Positions 53,990-64,000 of a DNA stretch of 64,000 nucleotides are shown here, piece by piece. Within the stretch, counting starts at the first letter, position 1, and every line of letters starts with the position of its first letter. Source of the DNA: Progne subis subis (lineage: Eukaryota > Chordata > Aves > Passeriformes > Hirundinidae); assembly GCA_022316685.1 (NCBI GenBank), contig JAKJHU010000076.1, positions 248,001-312,000 on the forward strand, read 5' to 3'. Under the pieces are notes generated by a model. That model was not told the DNA's origin. It was given only the letters and a program-made list of their open reading frames with translations, and searched no databases. The translations under genes and the position numbers were made by a program.

Positions 53990-54960
53990 CCACCCACTCA
54001 CCGCCGGCCCCGCTCCGGAGGCTGCTGACGGGGATCCGATGGATCCTCCTGCCGGCCGCAGCTCCCGACTCTCCCCGTAGATTCCTTAACACTCGGCAGC
54101 GCCGAACTGAGCCGACTACCGCTTCCAAGCAAGGCTCACCTCTAAAGGTCCCGTGTTTCCGAACCACCTCCCAAAGAGGACCGCTGGTGCTGCTCACACG
54201 GGCGCTGTGCCGGTGCCCCTGCCGCAGGGGTAGTCCTGAGCTCTCCCCTCCCCACGGGGTGGGGGCCAGGCTCGGCACCCTCCCGTCTCGGCAGTGAAAC
54301 GCCACCGGGGACCCGGGACCTTGCTGCAGCTGCCGGCTCCGAGCGCCGCTCCTGAGCCGGGGGCCGGCCCCGAACAGCCCGGGGACCCTGCTAGCACTTG
54401 CCGCCGGCCATTCATAAATCCACACTTGTGCGTGCCCGGCACCGCGGACATGGGGCTCTAACGAGGCGAAGGCGGTATTTCTGACACAGCCCGATCCCGG
54501 CTCCTCTACTTTGCCATCTGGGAGAAGGCAAGGGGCAACCAGGGCTTTAGATCGCCCGGAGCTAAGAATTACCAGAAAGGAAAAGAGTGAGAAATGAAAT
54601 CCCAACTGTACCTGGCGGTGTCTGGGAATCCCTCGCCGGCACCGATCGTAATCCCCCTCCGCGCCTCTGGCCCCCCACACCAAAACTTTGCCGCCGCTCT
54701 TCGGTGGTGGCCGCCGCCGCCCTCCGCCCGGCGCCGCTCCCGGCCGGCCCCGCGGGCCCGTTCCCCGCCGGCCGCCGCCGCTCCGAGCGACCCCCGCGCC
54801 TCCCGCGCCTTCCTCCGCCCTTACGAGGCGGCGGCATCGTCCTACCCCCTGCTCCGCCACCTCCTCCTCCGGCGCGCAGCCCACGGCTCTGGCATTCCCA
54901 ACGCACTTTCTCTCCTCGATTCGCTCTCTCTTTCCCCCGCCGTTCCTCCTTCTCCGGTAA
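53990..54960 (-). promoter_or_regulatory. FLRT2: CpG island, likely FLRT2 promoter and first (non-coding) exon
   Basis: This is a dense GC- and CpG-rich block in an otherwise AT-rich window, with several CCGCC-type Sp1-like sites and no obvious TATA box. It is the nearest and strongest CpG island upstream of the FLRT2 coding exon. FLRT2 in other vertebrates has non-coding 5' exon(s) far upstream of a single coding exon. The long ORFs through it on both strands are typical of stop-poor GC-rich DNA and are not supported as proteins. The start site is not resolved. Confidence 0.65.
54134..54143 (-). other. FLRT2: Candidate FLRT2 exon 1 splice donor
   Basis: The minus strand reads AGAG followed by GTGAGC, with the exon ending at 54,140. 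It is a good match to the donor consensus inside the CpG island. An alternative donor, CAG then GTACAG, ends an exon at 54,612. The choice between them needs transcript data. Confidence 0.35.
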
Positions 54961-55095
54961 AAAAAAAAAAAAAAATAAACAAGAGGGAACCGCGGCTACG
55001 CTTGGTCTTGGGGTTTCTTTCTATTTTTCTTTTTTCTTTTTTTTTTTTTCTTTTTTTCTTTTTTCTTTCTTTTTTTTTTTTTTTTTTTTTTTTTC
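54960..55095. repeat. A run and long polypyrimidine tract upstream of the CpG island
   Basis: An A run (54,959-54,975) is followed by a pure T/C tract at about 55,016-55,098. Such a tract can form a triplex or exclude nucleosomes. It sits next to the putative promoter. Confidence 0.85.
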
Positions 55096-55534
55096 CCTGT
55101 CCTCTGGAAATGATGAAGGGATCACATGAGGAGCAGGCACGGCGACCCAGGACCCTCGTAAGTCGGAGAAGGCATCGGACACATGTATGTAAGTATATGT
55201 GTGAGCGTGTGTGGCTCTCTCCAAGTCCTGCGCCTGCCTCCAGCCAGGATTGCAGGCTGATCTTAGCAGTAATGATGCCTCACATCTCACTATTCCCTGC
55301 TAATGTAAGTCGTGCCTTTTTTTCCTCCCTGCCTGACACCCCAGGGAGATGTTTACAGTAATGAATTCAGTTGATAGCCATCGCTCTCTCTCTCCTGGAG
55401 TCCCTCCCACATTTCTAGTTTAAAGAATGCTTGGAAGGCAGGGCTGCAACCTAAAGCTTTCCAAGAGGCAAAGTCAGGCTAGATTTTCTCTTTTTCTTCT
55501 TTCCTTATTTCCCTCCCCGTCCCGTCCCCCCTGA

Positions 55535-55557
55535 CCCCCCCCCCCCCCCCCCCCCCC
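55535..55557. repeat. Poly(C) tract, 23 bases
   Basis: An uninterrupted C run within the promoter region. It is poly(G) on the FLRT2 sense strand and could form a quadruplex or i-motif. It is also a classic assembly-error site. Confidence 0.95.
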
Positions 55558-55599
55558 GGCTGCTTTTAACTCCTAGGTTGCTGAGGACAATTTAGCGAG

Positions 55600-55935
55600 C
55601 TTCATCCGTTTGGACTCGCCCTCTGCCCCGCTTTCAGCAGTGGGAACCAAGCGGACGGCGCTGCCGGGGGGATGTAGGGGCTGCGCAGACCGCGATCCCC
55701 GCCCTGCCTCACCGCCGAGCCCGCCGGGCCGGCGCCGCGGGGAGGAAGGTGCGGGTATCGCCGTCCTTCGCGGCGGGACTGCCCCGGCACGGCTGCTCCG
55801 GGGACTCTCGGAGTGTATCGGAGCGTATCGGAAGGGAAGCCGGGAAGTGAGCTGAAAAACTCCCCGAGCGGCGGTTCTCGGAGATGCCCTCGCTTAGCAA
55901 TAATTACAGCCGTGCTCTCCACCAACATGGCGATA
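55600..55935. promoter_or_regulatory. CpG-rich segment 2, with a YY1-like site
   Basis: A short CpG-dense block. At about 55,920-55,931 the plus strand reads CCAACATGGCGA, resembling the YY1 site (core ATGGCG) found just downstream of some start sites. It may be an alternative FLRT2 promoter or the start of a divergent transcript. Confidence 0.45.
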
Positions 55936-56559
55936 TTTCATGTGCAGCCTCCAAGCCCGCCTCCCCCACCTCCTTTTTTTCCTCTCCTTCCTCCCTTGCG
56001 AACTTTTAGATACCCAGTACTAGTATTGAACAAATATAACACAGAATAAAATAATCTCCAACCCTCAGGGAAGAGACGGACCTCCTCTAGTATTCTGTCT
56101 CATTTTCATCATCAGTCATAAAGACTTAAAAACCTCTGGAGAAACCGCGTTTTGCCCTAAAGCGGTAACAACACCCACTCCCCCCAGCCCCCCTATTTCT
56201 CCTGTACACATTCAGTGCGTGTGCATATGAGTGTGTGTGTGCATGCCGGGCTGTCCCCGCTTGTTTCGGAGTAACCCTTCCCCCGCCGTCCAGCTGCCCA
56301 GTAGGCTACTGCCTTGTCCTGGCAAGTCCGCTTAAAGAGAAGGGTACTTAATATCGAGAAGCACTTGAACGATAGGATACAGCCGTCAAGGTAGGACGTG
56401 CGCTGTGCGAAGAGAATTTGCCTCAAACTCCTACGTTAGTAAAGAAAACACACGGCACAGCTTTTGCTGCGAGTTACTTTAAGAAAAGGGCTGAGGAGGG
56501 ATGGAGGAGAGGGAGCTGATCAATGCCATGTGTCGAAGAAACAGAAAAGGGAACCGAAC

Positions 56560-57135
56560 TGCCTCGGGGTTGGCTTCCCCCTCACCCCTGGCTGCTCAGC
56601 GCCTTCTATTTGCTCGGTCGTACTCAAAAGCTGAATCACTCGCTATTAGCTCCGCGCCTCCTTCGCCCTTCGCTTGGCGGAGCTAAACCACTCACGACTT
56701 CAAAGGCTCGATAAGGAGCCCCGAGGAGCCCCGGGCAGGGTCAGCCCAGCCCAGCTCAGCCCAGCCCAGCCGCCGTGTGCTCGGCGCAGCTCCTGCCCCC
56801 GCACCCACCCTGCCCTCCACGCCCTGCCCTCCAAGGGGCCTTGGGAGAGCCCCCGCGTACGGACAGCCCGGAGCCGAGCCTGCTCGCTCGGAGGAGGACT
56901 TGTGCCCTCACCTACGAGGAGTGATGGGGGTGGGGAGCGAGCACGGACGGGGGAACGCAGATAGCCAGCATTTCTCAGGGGACTCAGCAAGAGGAAGGGA
57001 GTTAAAGACGAGACCCCACTTCCCTCCCTGCCTTACGCCCCTAGGACGGAGGGGCTGCAGCCCGGGGCCCTTCGCGGGTCTGAAGAAGAGGGTGTGACAC
57101 CGGTCAGTCCCGCGGTCAGAGCCTGCATCCCCGCC
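56560..57135. promoter_or_regulatory. CpG-rich segment 3
   Basis: A GC-rich block with many CpGs and Sp1-like GC boxes. It contains a short CAGCC tandem at 56,742-56,771. Part of the upstream CpG cluster; no exon could be defined. Confidence 0.45.
56742..56771. repeat. (CAGCC)n short tandem repeat
   Basis: About six CAGCC or CAGCT units in a row inside the CpG cluster. Confidence 0.9.
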
Positions 57136-57239
57136 TCGGAGCAGGGGCTGCTCTGTAGTCGAGTCTGCTCGCAGCTGCCAGCTGGTCCCGAGGGATGAAA
57201 GGATCAGAAGCCCCGTAGAGTACAAAGGCTAATGCTCTA

Positions 57240-58000
57240 GGTATTTTTTGACTTTTTAAGATCTTTTTTTTCTTTTTTTCTTTTTCTTTCTTTCTTAATT
57301 TCTTTGACCCTGTATACTTTTCAGAGCTCTTAGTCGAGCATGATTTATATCTCCCTCATGAAGCTGATGGACAGCCAGTGCATTTTCTGGGGAAAAAAAC
57401 CCCTCTCTTTCCCATGTTTAGTCCGCCTGTCCCTCTGTTTTCCTCTCCCGTACTAGCAACCTGTCGTCAGCACAGAAGGCAGAGCTGGCCATTGTCGATC
57501 ACAGGTATTTCTGTCCTCTGTGCCCCTGATCAGGGAGGGAAGTGGGAATGTTAAAAACTTCTGCAAAGCTGTAGGTAGCTGCCCTGCTTCGCAGTCTCAG
57601 AGAGATCAGGTAGAATTAATCCTGTTCCTCTCGCTGTCCCTGGACCCTCAACCAGCCTATACTTCAAATCAGTGAATGGTACTCAGAACACGTTTTGGTC
57701 AAATCAAGATCGTGTCAATCCAGAAAGTGACTTAATCAGGCGTTACCTGCTCCTGCGGAAGTGGGTTCCTTCTCAATAGGTCACCCAAAGCCCACCGGGT
57801 CCGGCAGGTTGAAAGGGGAGAAAGTGGCAGAACAGCTGGGCTCCAGCATGGTACTGTTTTAAGGATCACCACCGAGGTCTCTGTTTTCCATAGCTGCCAA
57901 TGGTCACCAACACCCAAGGTCGCTCTCAAGGAAGAGGAGGAAAGAAATTATCTTCCCAAACTGCTCTCCAGCCGGTCATTTGACCCTGACACCCACCGAT
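57240..58000. other. Spacer between CpG segments
   Basis: Mixed-composition sequence with a T-rich pyrimidine tract at about 57,262-57,306. No gene seen. Confidence 0.5.
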
Positions 58001-58019
58001 GACACTGAAGAACACCCCT

Positions 58020-58310
58020 TTGAAGCGGCTAAACGCCTCGCAATTTCCTGTCTTCTCTTCCCCCGGGCGGCCCCGGCGCACCGCCGCCGAGCGATCTTAT
58101 CGCCGTGCGATCATTATTCACCGGTGACAACCAGAGATGCAGCGCTCCTAAATGAGGGTGACAGATTTCAAACGCGGGGCTGCAGCGTATCCAGCCTCAG
58201 ACATATTCTTCCTCAAACTTTGCCTAGCAAGCAAGTCAGCGGCTTAACCCTTTGCAGCTCTTTCTCTCGCCCGGGGACCGAGACCCCAGCGCCAGGGAAT
58301 TTGGGGGGAA
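58020..58310. promoter_or_regulatory. CpG-rich segment 4
   Basis: A compact CpG-dense block (CCCGGGCGGCCCCGGCG core at about 58,062-58,078). Probably regulatory; no exon defined. Confidence 0.4.
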
Positions 58311-59024
58311 TGCAAGACAAGACGGCTACTTGGTTGAGGGTTCTTTATTGCGTGCCTTTTTCTATCCTTGGTTATTTTCACTTGAAACAGATGAGAACCT
58401 GGGGAGCAGATGGAAGGCTTTTCTGTGATTAGGGGCTGGAAAAATCCTCTTGGCAAAGCAGATCGCTGGGGACTCACCTGCGATCCCTCTCTGTCACCGA
58501 GTCTACAAACTCATCTGCATGGCACGAATTCCTCTCGTACGCACAAAGAGCTTCTGCACTTTCCCCAGCGTGGCGTGGTTAAAAGTACGATTCCAAAAGT
58601 GCCATTTCACTCAGATCTCCAGATTCAGCCCTTTTACAGGTTATTAACTACAACAGAGAAAGGAGCAAGTGAGAAAGAAATAGATTTTCAGGAAAGAAAG
58701 AAAAAAAAGCCTTTTTCACACATGCACTTTGTACTCAAAGGAAATATTTACCACCACCAAACTCCAGCATGTCAGAACATGTTTCCTCCTAAGCACAAGA
58801 AATCTTAAAACTGAGAGAAAAGCATGTGCAATTCAAAGATGAAATGAAGTGCTTGAAAGCTTTCCAAAGTGTGTAGCACCAGCCCAGAGCCGATGTCAAG
58901 ACAACATAATGACAACAGGGAAAAAAGATTAGCAAACACTATTGGTTGCCTAGTATTAATTTATATATATTTTCAGTGCATTATGATGCATTATGTGCCC
59001 CCACCCCATACCCCACCCCCAAGG
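58311..59024. other. Spacer between CpG segments 4 and 5, no gene seen
   Basis: Mixed-composition sequence grading into C-rich CCCCACCCC-type repeats at about 58,998-59,020, next to the poly(A) tract. Confidence 0.5.
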
Positions 59025-59036
59025 AAAAAAAAAAAG

Positions 59037-59078
<42 letters not shown>
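59025..59078. repeat. Poly(A) tract, 11 + 42 bases
   Basis: Two A runs split by a single G at 59,036, directly after a C-rich CCCCACCCC stretch. Confidence 0.95.
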
Positions 59079-59081
<3 letters not shown>

Positions 59082-59439
59082 ACATGACCTCTGACTGCAT
59101 CTCCTTCCAGAGCCCTTGTGGTCATGCTGTAGGAAGGATGGAAAGGCAGGTAGATGTGTATGAATGGGAATTTGGGAATTTCAGTGCTTTCTTCATTAAA
59201 TGTGTAAGATAAGGCTGGACAACGGAGAAGTATCCCACAGTAAGCAAAAGGACCGGAAAAAAAAAAAAAATGTTCTCGTCCCACCCACATTTCTAAGTTA
59301 CGATTTTAAGCACAGCAGGAAAATAAACCTCATTGAAAGAACAACCCCCAGCCACACTCAACCCTCCCACCCCCCCAAAAAAAACCTCCCCCAAAACTGA
59401 CCCTTTAGACATCACATATATCCTTGTCCAGTTTGTAAG

Positions 59440-59650
59440 AGCAGGTGACTCGAGCGGGGGCGGTGAGTGGCCCTGGCCGGGTGGAGGTTTCCAGGCGGGA
59501 GGAGCAGCGCTGCCGCAGGGGCGCAGCGGGAGCTCCGCGGGCGCGGACAGGGGCCGCCTGCACGTCCCGCGGCGCGGCCAAGGTGGCAGCAGAGCACAGC
59601 GGGAGGATGGACGCTTCCCCCCTCCGCTCCCTCCGACACGCGCTGTTTGA
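59440..59650. promoter_or_regulatory. CpG-rich segment 5, outermost of the cluster
   Basis: A short CpG-dense block. A plus-strand donor-like GCG then GTGAGT lies at 59,460-59,468, which would fit a divergent transcript if one exists. ORFs through it look like GC-rich chance frames. Confidence 0.45.
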
Positions 59651-62010
59651 ACTGCTGCACAGCCCTTCCCCCTCTTCCCCCCTCTCCACCTAATCTTGGT
59701 AATAGTCTGATTACTTGGACTTTAAACAAATTTTCCCCTCACCATCACCAGACTATAAATGTGTCAAGGATGTATTTTATTTATTTGCTAGCAAACCGCT
59801 CTGCGTGGTTGAAAAGCTGTAAACTGAAAGGGGAATATAGAAATATATTCTTTTTAAATGATCTGTGATCATACAAGATGGCTAGCCTGGAGTGATGGTC
59901 CACTGATCCATAATACAACCTCACTTATTTTATAGAAAATGTAAGATGGGGTAACATTAAGAAATGTTATAAAAATGAAAGTGTCTTTTTTTTTTTTTTT
60001 TTTTTCTTCCAGCTATACTGTTAGATTGATTTCTGCAGCTTGCAAGAAAGAGGGTAAAAGGAAATGGACATAATTTTGTAACTGGAAGGTTGGTCTAAAT
60101 CATACTGAATAATCTCAGTTTTTGTCAAAAATGTAAAATTTTACTTCAGGCCCTAAATTCATGCAGCTGACGGAAGGGAAAAATCACTAAGTATATTCTC
60201 CATCAAATTTTGGAAAATTGGCCTATTAAAAAAGGTTTTGAGGAAGGAAAGGTAACGGAAAAGAAAGAAAAGGGGTTAGGGAAGGAAAGAGAGGAAAGGG
60301 ATGGAAAGAGAAGGAAAGGGGCAAAAAGGAAGGGGAAGGGGGAAGGGGAGAGGAAGGGGAAGGGAACCAGTTAGATACAGTTATAGAACACTGATGTTTC
60401 TTACCGTAGTTTTCATACTGAGAACAGTTGCACAAACGTAGATCAATCCAACCAACATTTAGTTGAATTTGATAAAATTAAGGTAATTAGAGTGGCTAAA
60501 TCATTATGTAAGCATCCAGCAGTCATTAAACATTGTTGTGCATTGTTTCTTTGTGGTTTTACTTGGTTTTTTTTCATATATAGACAATGCAAGGAAAAAT
60601 AGAATAACTAAAAAAACCTGAAATTAACATATATATGGAAAAAATAATTAATTTATGATTGACCTAACTACCTACCATGACAAGTGGAAGGTACAAGTAA
60701 AACCTTCTCAATAACATACAAATAGCCAACATAAGTTTTTTCTTTCAGATTTTCTAAGTGTGATCATTTAGGTCCTTTTCATTGTCATAGCCAGCTTTTA
60801 AAATAAAGGAATATCTTCCATCTCTGGTTCTGCCACTGCACCATTACATTTCTGGAGAAAATAATCCACACACTTCTATCAGACAAAGTCTTGCTTCACT
60901 ATATAAAGCCAGGACACCTCAATGAAAGTCACACAGCATTCATTAAATTGCCTCTTCTACATTCAGTGCTCTTATTTTTTTTTTAAAGTGGAGAAGGTTA
61001 GAAGGCAGACTATCAATCCACTGTAGAGAAAGCATCCCATTCTGTTCACAAGGGTATCTACCCAATCTCCCAAGGGAGCTCAAGAGCTCACTCATTCTAA
61101 TTTCCTACTGATTAAAAAATCAGATTTATTTGTATTTTCTTATCCACAGATTTGGCAAGCTCAAGTCGTTCTTTCACTTTCTCATGGTCTCTGTCAAGCC
61201 CATTTCTGTAACTTTTTGTATTTTCTAGGGAATGGTTGCAGTTACAATAGAGTGCGTCTAAACGATCAAAGAGGAGCCAGTTTTTCTTCAGCCCAATAAG
61301 CATGAATGAACGTTAGAATTATGAGAATATATAGCATATATGTAACAGTTTGACAGGAGAACATTATTTTTAAAAGATTAGCCTGATCAAAATCTCTCAA
61401 TATTATTTAAAGAGAAAACATTTAAAAATGCTGCAATTTATAATATAGACCCCAAGGCTCATGGCTTAGCTTTAGCTGTATATTTGCTTGACTTCCATGC
61501 ATCACTTTTCACAAAGTTAGCAAACTTTGATCTGGAATATTTCAAAATATTTCCAGCTCTATAAGACAACTGTTAACCCTCTTTCAATTCAAGCTAATTA
61601 TGTGTAATAGAATACAATGAAGAATGCAAACTTTCTATTGAAATGTATCAATTTTTGCCTTTTCTGGATTAATCCCTAGTTTCTGATAAACTGGTAGCAT
61701 GGTTTGGTAAGGCCTTTTCTAGTCTTTTCTGTTTATTTATATTAGAACTTATTGCTGTAAAAAGGATAGGTGAAAAGGAAAATTGGTTTCAATTACCTAA
61801 AGAAAAAGCTATAAAGATGTTACCCTGACCATCAGAGCCAAGAAGCAGAGGCTACATGATTACACCTCCCAACTCAGAAATAAATGAGCAGAGATCTTGG
61901 CACGCTGGGGCACCAAGAGGTCCCCTTTCCAGGGACTATTACTAGAGGGCAGAGAGACATGTCATCATGGTACAGACCGATTACCTGAAAGGAAAGGAAA
62001 AAACAACAAC
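59651..62010. other. Region upstream of FLRT2, no gene confirmed
   Basis: AT-rich sequence with a T run at about 59,987-60,005 and the purine tract at 60,240-60,367. A 63-codon minus-strand ORF (61,303-61,112) encodes a charged, helix-like stretch (ERLELAKSVDKKIQ), but no family was recognised. Confidence 0.45.
60240..60367. repeat. Purine (GGAAA/GGGGAA) minisatellite-like tract
   Basis: About 128 bases, nearly all A and G on the plus strand, made of variable GGAAAG, GGGAAG and GGGGAAGG units. It is a candidate triplex-forming tract. Confidence 0.9.
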
Positions 62011-62019
62011 AAAAAAAGA

Positions 62020-62275
62020 TTAGGCAGATGGTATCTGTTTTGAATCTTGATAAATTGGCAGTAAGCTTTCAGGTCTTCAAGAGGATTTTGAGGCAGTGAA
62101 AATATCTTGTGAAACCATTTGTCTTTCTCTTTAGCAGTGCAAAGCACCCACATCACAGATTCGTGGACTGAGGGGGATAGGAAGGTTGCCACACCAGTAA
62201 ACAACTTCAACTCTTTCAAAACATAGGGCACCAGATTAATTTTGTTCAGACCTAAAACTTTTTCTTAGGATTTAG
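62020..62275 (-). other. Exon-like minus-strand ORF, unassigned
   Basis: The frame is open from about 62,247 leftwards, preceded by an acceptor-like AAAAGTTTTAG. It reads LKELKLFTGVATFL then VMWVLCTAKEKDKWFHKI, which resembles the last strand and the Trp-bearing helix of a PH-type domain. Codon use looks coding-like, but no donor follows the conserved-looking part and I cannot place it in a family. There is no neighbouring PH-domain gene that I know of next to FLRT2. It could be an unrecognised exon, a pseudogene piece or chance. Confidence 0.15.
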
Positions 62276-64000
62276 TAAAAGAGATTTTATATCACTTCAA
62301 TAATCTCTTTATGAACAGGAAGGCACTGCCTTTTAAACTTAAGGGAAACGTTTTCAGGAGGAACAGGGATCTCTGATTACATTACTGAACCTGTGAAAGG
62401 TATCCATCCAGGTAACCATGACCTGCTGACAGAAAGTGCATTTATGAGGGACACATGTATGTTGAACTAGAAATGCAGCACTAAATGTTATGCGGCTGCT
62501 TTCTAATCGATGCTATGAAGAATATGGTGCTTAGTGCCAGTAGATTTTTTATTTCATTCCCATAGTATAGCAGAACTGGGAAAGTCTAAATTTGCTTTAT
62601 TGGTGGGATGCTGAAGGAACCTTCTGGTGAGAAAACTTATCTGCATAATTTCACCAGGATTACAAATTTAGGGTGAACTTAATTCAGCTAGGAATCATTG
62701 TTAGGCAATTCCATCTCTCTTGTGGAATTGTGTTTTCCATTAAGCAGTCTTACAATTCTCAAGACCTTGAAAAATCCCTGAAGAAAGACCAGTTCTGCCT
62801 TTTATATATACTTTACACATTCAACCTCTGAGAGAGTACTGACCATTTTATATAAAACCCCATCTATATGCAAAGATGACAACACATGGAAAATTCTTTT
62901 TCTGGATCATATGTGTATATGTATATCTATCTATATCTATATCTATATCTATATCTATCTATATCTATCTATATATCTATATCATCTATATCTGTATCTA
63001 TATCTATATAATTGTCTTGCAAAATTTATAACTAAATAATTGAGGTCTACTTCTTTGCTTTTAACTTAAACTGACCCTTCCTCAGTTCATGATGAGTTTT
63101 GTAGTCAGTTAATTCCGCTTACTTGGTGGTGACAAATTGCACTTGCAACCTACCATGAGATTATTTAGTTAAACATACCACTCTTAAAATGTCCTAGGTG
63201 GAGCAGTTATGAAGAAGAGCCAGGAATATACCCCCAGGATAAACTGAACTTTTTACTTGCATCATAAAATGATCCTCCTTTATGTGCCTCAGGCAAAAAG
63301 AATGCTAAGAAGCTAAGCTATTCTTTTTGGTAGGGTTAGAGAATACAGTGAAATCCTCCCTGAAGAAAATTTAGCAGCTTGAGTGTGTAATTGTTTATTG
63401 GTGAACTTTAGTAAGTCCAAACAATGAGTCAGGGAGAGAAGAGTTTTCACGTTTTGGCTCATTTTTAAAATTTTGAATCATATGCATATTCGTCAGCATT
63501 TGTTCATCAGAGAGACAGATTTTTGCAAGCTCAGAGAAGCTGTGGTTTCACTATAGGAACATCTTTGGTGTCTGTTTCTTGCATTTATCAAACACAGTTT
63601 GTCTTAACCACTATTGAATAAAATAGGCTAACTATATACTTCATTGTCCTTGATTTTCTCTGGTCTTAAAGGTTATTGTTGACTACTGAAACATATGGTA
63701 TGTCTTAACATTCTCATAATTTTTAGCTTACTGCTGGAGTAAGCAGCAGTGTAGCTTACTTAGTTTAACTTAGTGTAGGAAACAGCAAGAAAAAGGGAGG
63801 ATGAGCTGGAAGTCAAGGGTGATCCCAAAAAAAGGGAGTGCCCTCTGCCAGTCCTGCAGAAGGGAGACAGGGTGGACAAAAAAGGGGGCTTGGTACAGGG
63901 TTCATTAAGATTCCTGGGCATGCCAGGATGGAGATTCAGGCTCACGGTTCACAGAGGACTGGAGACAAAACTGGAAAGAAAGATATCATGCCTTTCCAAT
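62276..64000. other. Upstream intergenic sequence, no gene seen
   Basis: AT-rich sequence with one microsatellite (62,914-63,010). The only ORF of note (63,945-63,760, minus) has no recognisable domain. Confidence 0.55.
62914..63010. repeat. (TATC)/(TATATC) compound microsatellite
   Basis: Interspersed TATC and TATATC units over about 97 bases, with a few interruptions (ATCATC, CTGTATC). Confidence 0.95.

Noticed and set aside
53928..54884. 318-codon minus-strand ORF in the CpG island
   Set aside because: GC-rich DNA has few stop codons. The product is low-complexity Arg/Gly/Ala/Pro with no domain, and long ORFs cover the same bases on the other strand.
54594..55361. 255-codon plus-strand ORF
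   Set aside because: It runs through the CpG island and a polypyrimidine tract, giving Lys and Phe homopolymers. This is a chance frame.
1..64000. CRISPR arrays, operons, prophage or insertion sequences
   Set aside because: The window is vertebrate nuclear DNA. No regularly spaced repeats or prokaryotic gene organisation were found.
1..64000. Endogenous retrovirus or LTR element
   Set aside because: No long terminal repeat pairs and no gag/pol-like frames were recognised on either strand.

Overview
This is a vertebrate nuclear window from a sauropsid, most likely a bird. It holds one recognisable protein-coding gene, FLRT2 (fibronectin leucine-rich transmembrane protein 2), on the minus strand. 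The case for a vertebrate rests on a 661-codon FLRT2 reading frame close to the mammalian protein, a roughly 49 kb intron and a CpG-rich promoter region. The case for a bird is weaker: there are no Alu, B1 or L1 copies, there is one decayed CR1-type LINE, and low-complexity G/T-rich and A-rich runs are common. No bacterial, viral or mobile-defence features were seen.

Layout, left to right. Positions 1-2719 are downstream of FLRT2 and probably hold part of its 3' UTR. Positions 2720-4706 (minus) hold the whole FLRT2 coding region in one exon, as in other vertebrates. As written, the frame is broken by one extra A just after the signal peptide, so the secretion signal and the ectodomain lie in different frames. 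About 4.7-54.1 kb is non-coding sequence, read here as FLRT2 intron 1. It contains microsatellites, several very long A/T mononucleotide tracts, a broken antisense CR1/L3-type LINE (about 32.45-33.76 kb) with an embedded CCTT microsatellite, and small pieces of an old palindromic repeat. About 54.0-59.65 kb is a cluster of five CpG-rich segments, the likely FLRT2 promoter and 5' non-coding exon region. From 59.65 kb to the end is AT-rich upstream sequence with a purine minisatellite and a TATC-type microsatellite.

How it works together: transcription would start in the CpG-rich cluster, run leftward through a 5' UTR exon and a long intron, and splice to the coding exon, whose acceptor may lie two bases before the ATG. 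The product is a type I membrane adhesion and guidance receptor. I found no previously undescribed system. The points most worth checking are the FLRT2 frameshift, the promoter architecture with its structure-prone tracts, the CR1 fossil, and an exon-like minus-strand ORF near 62.1 kb.
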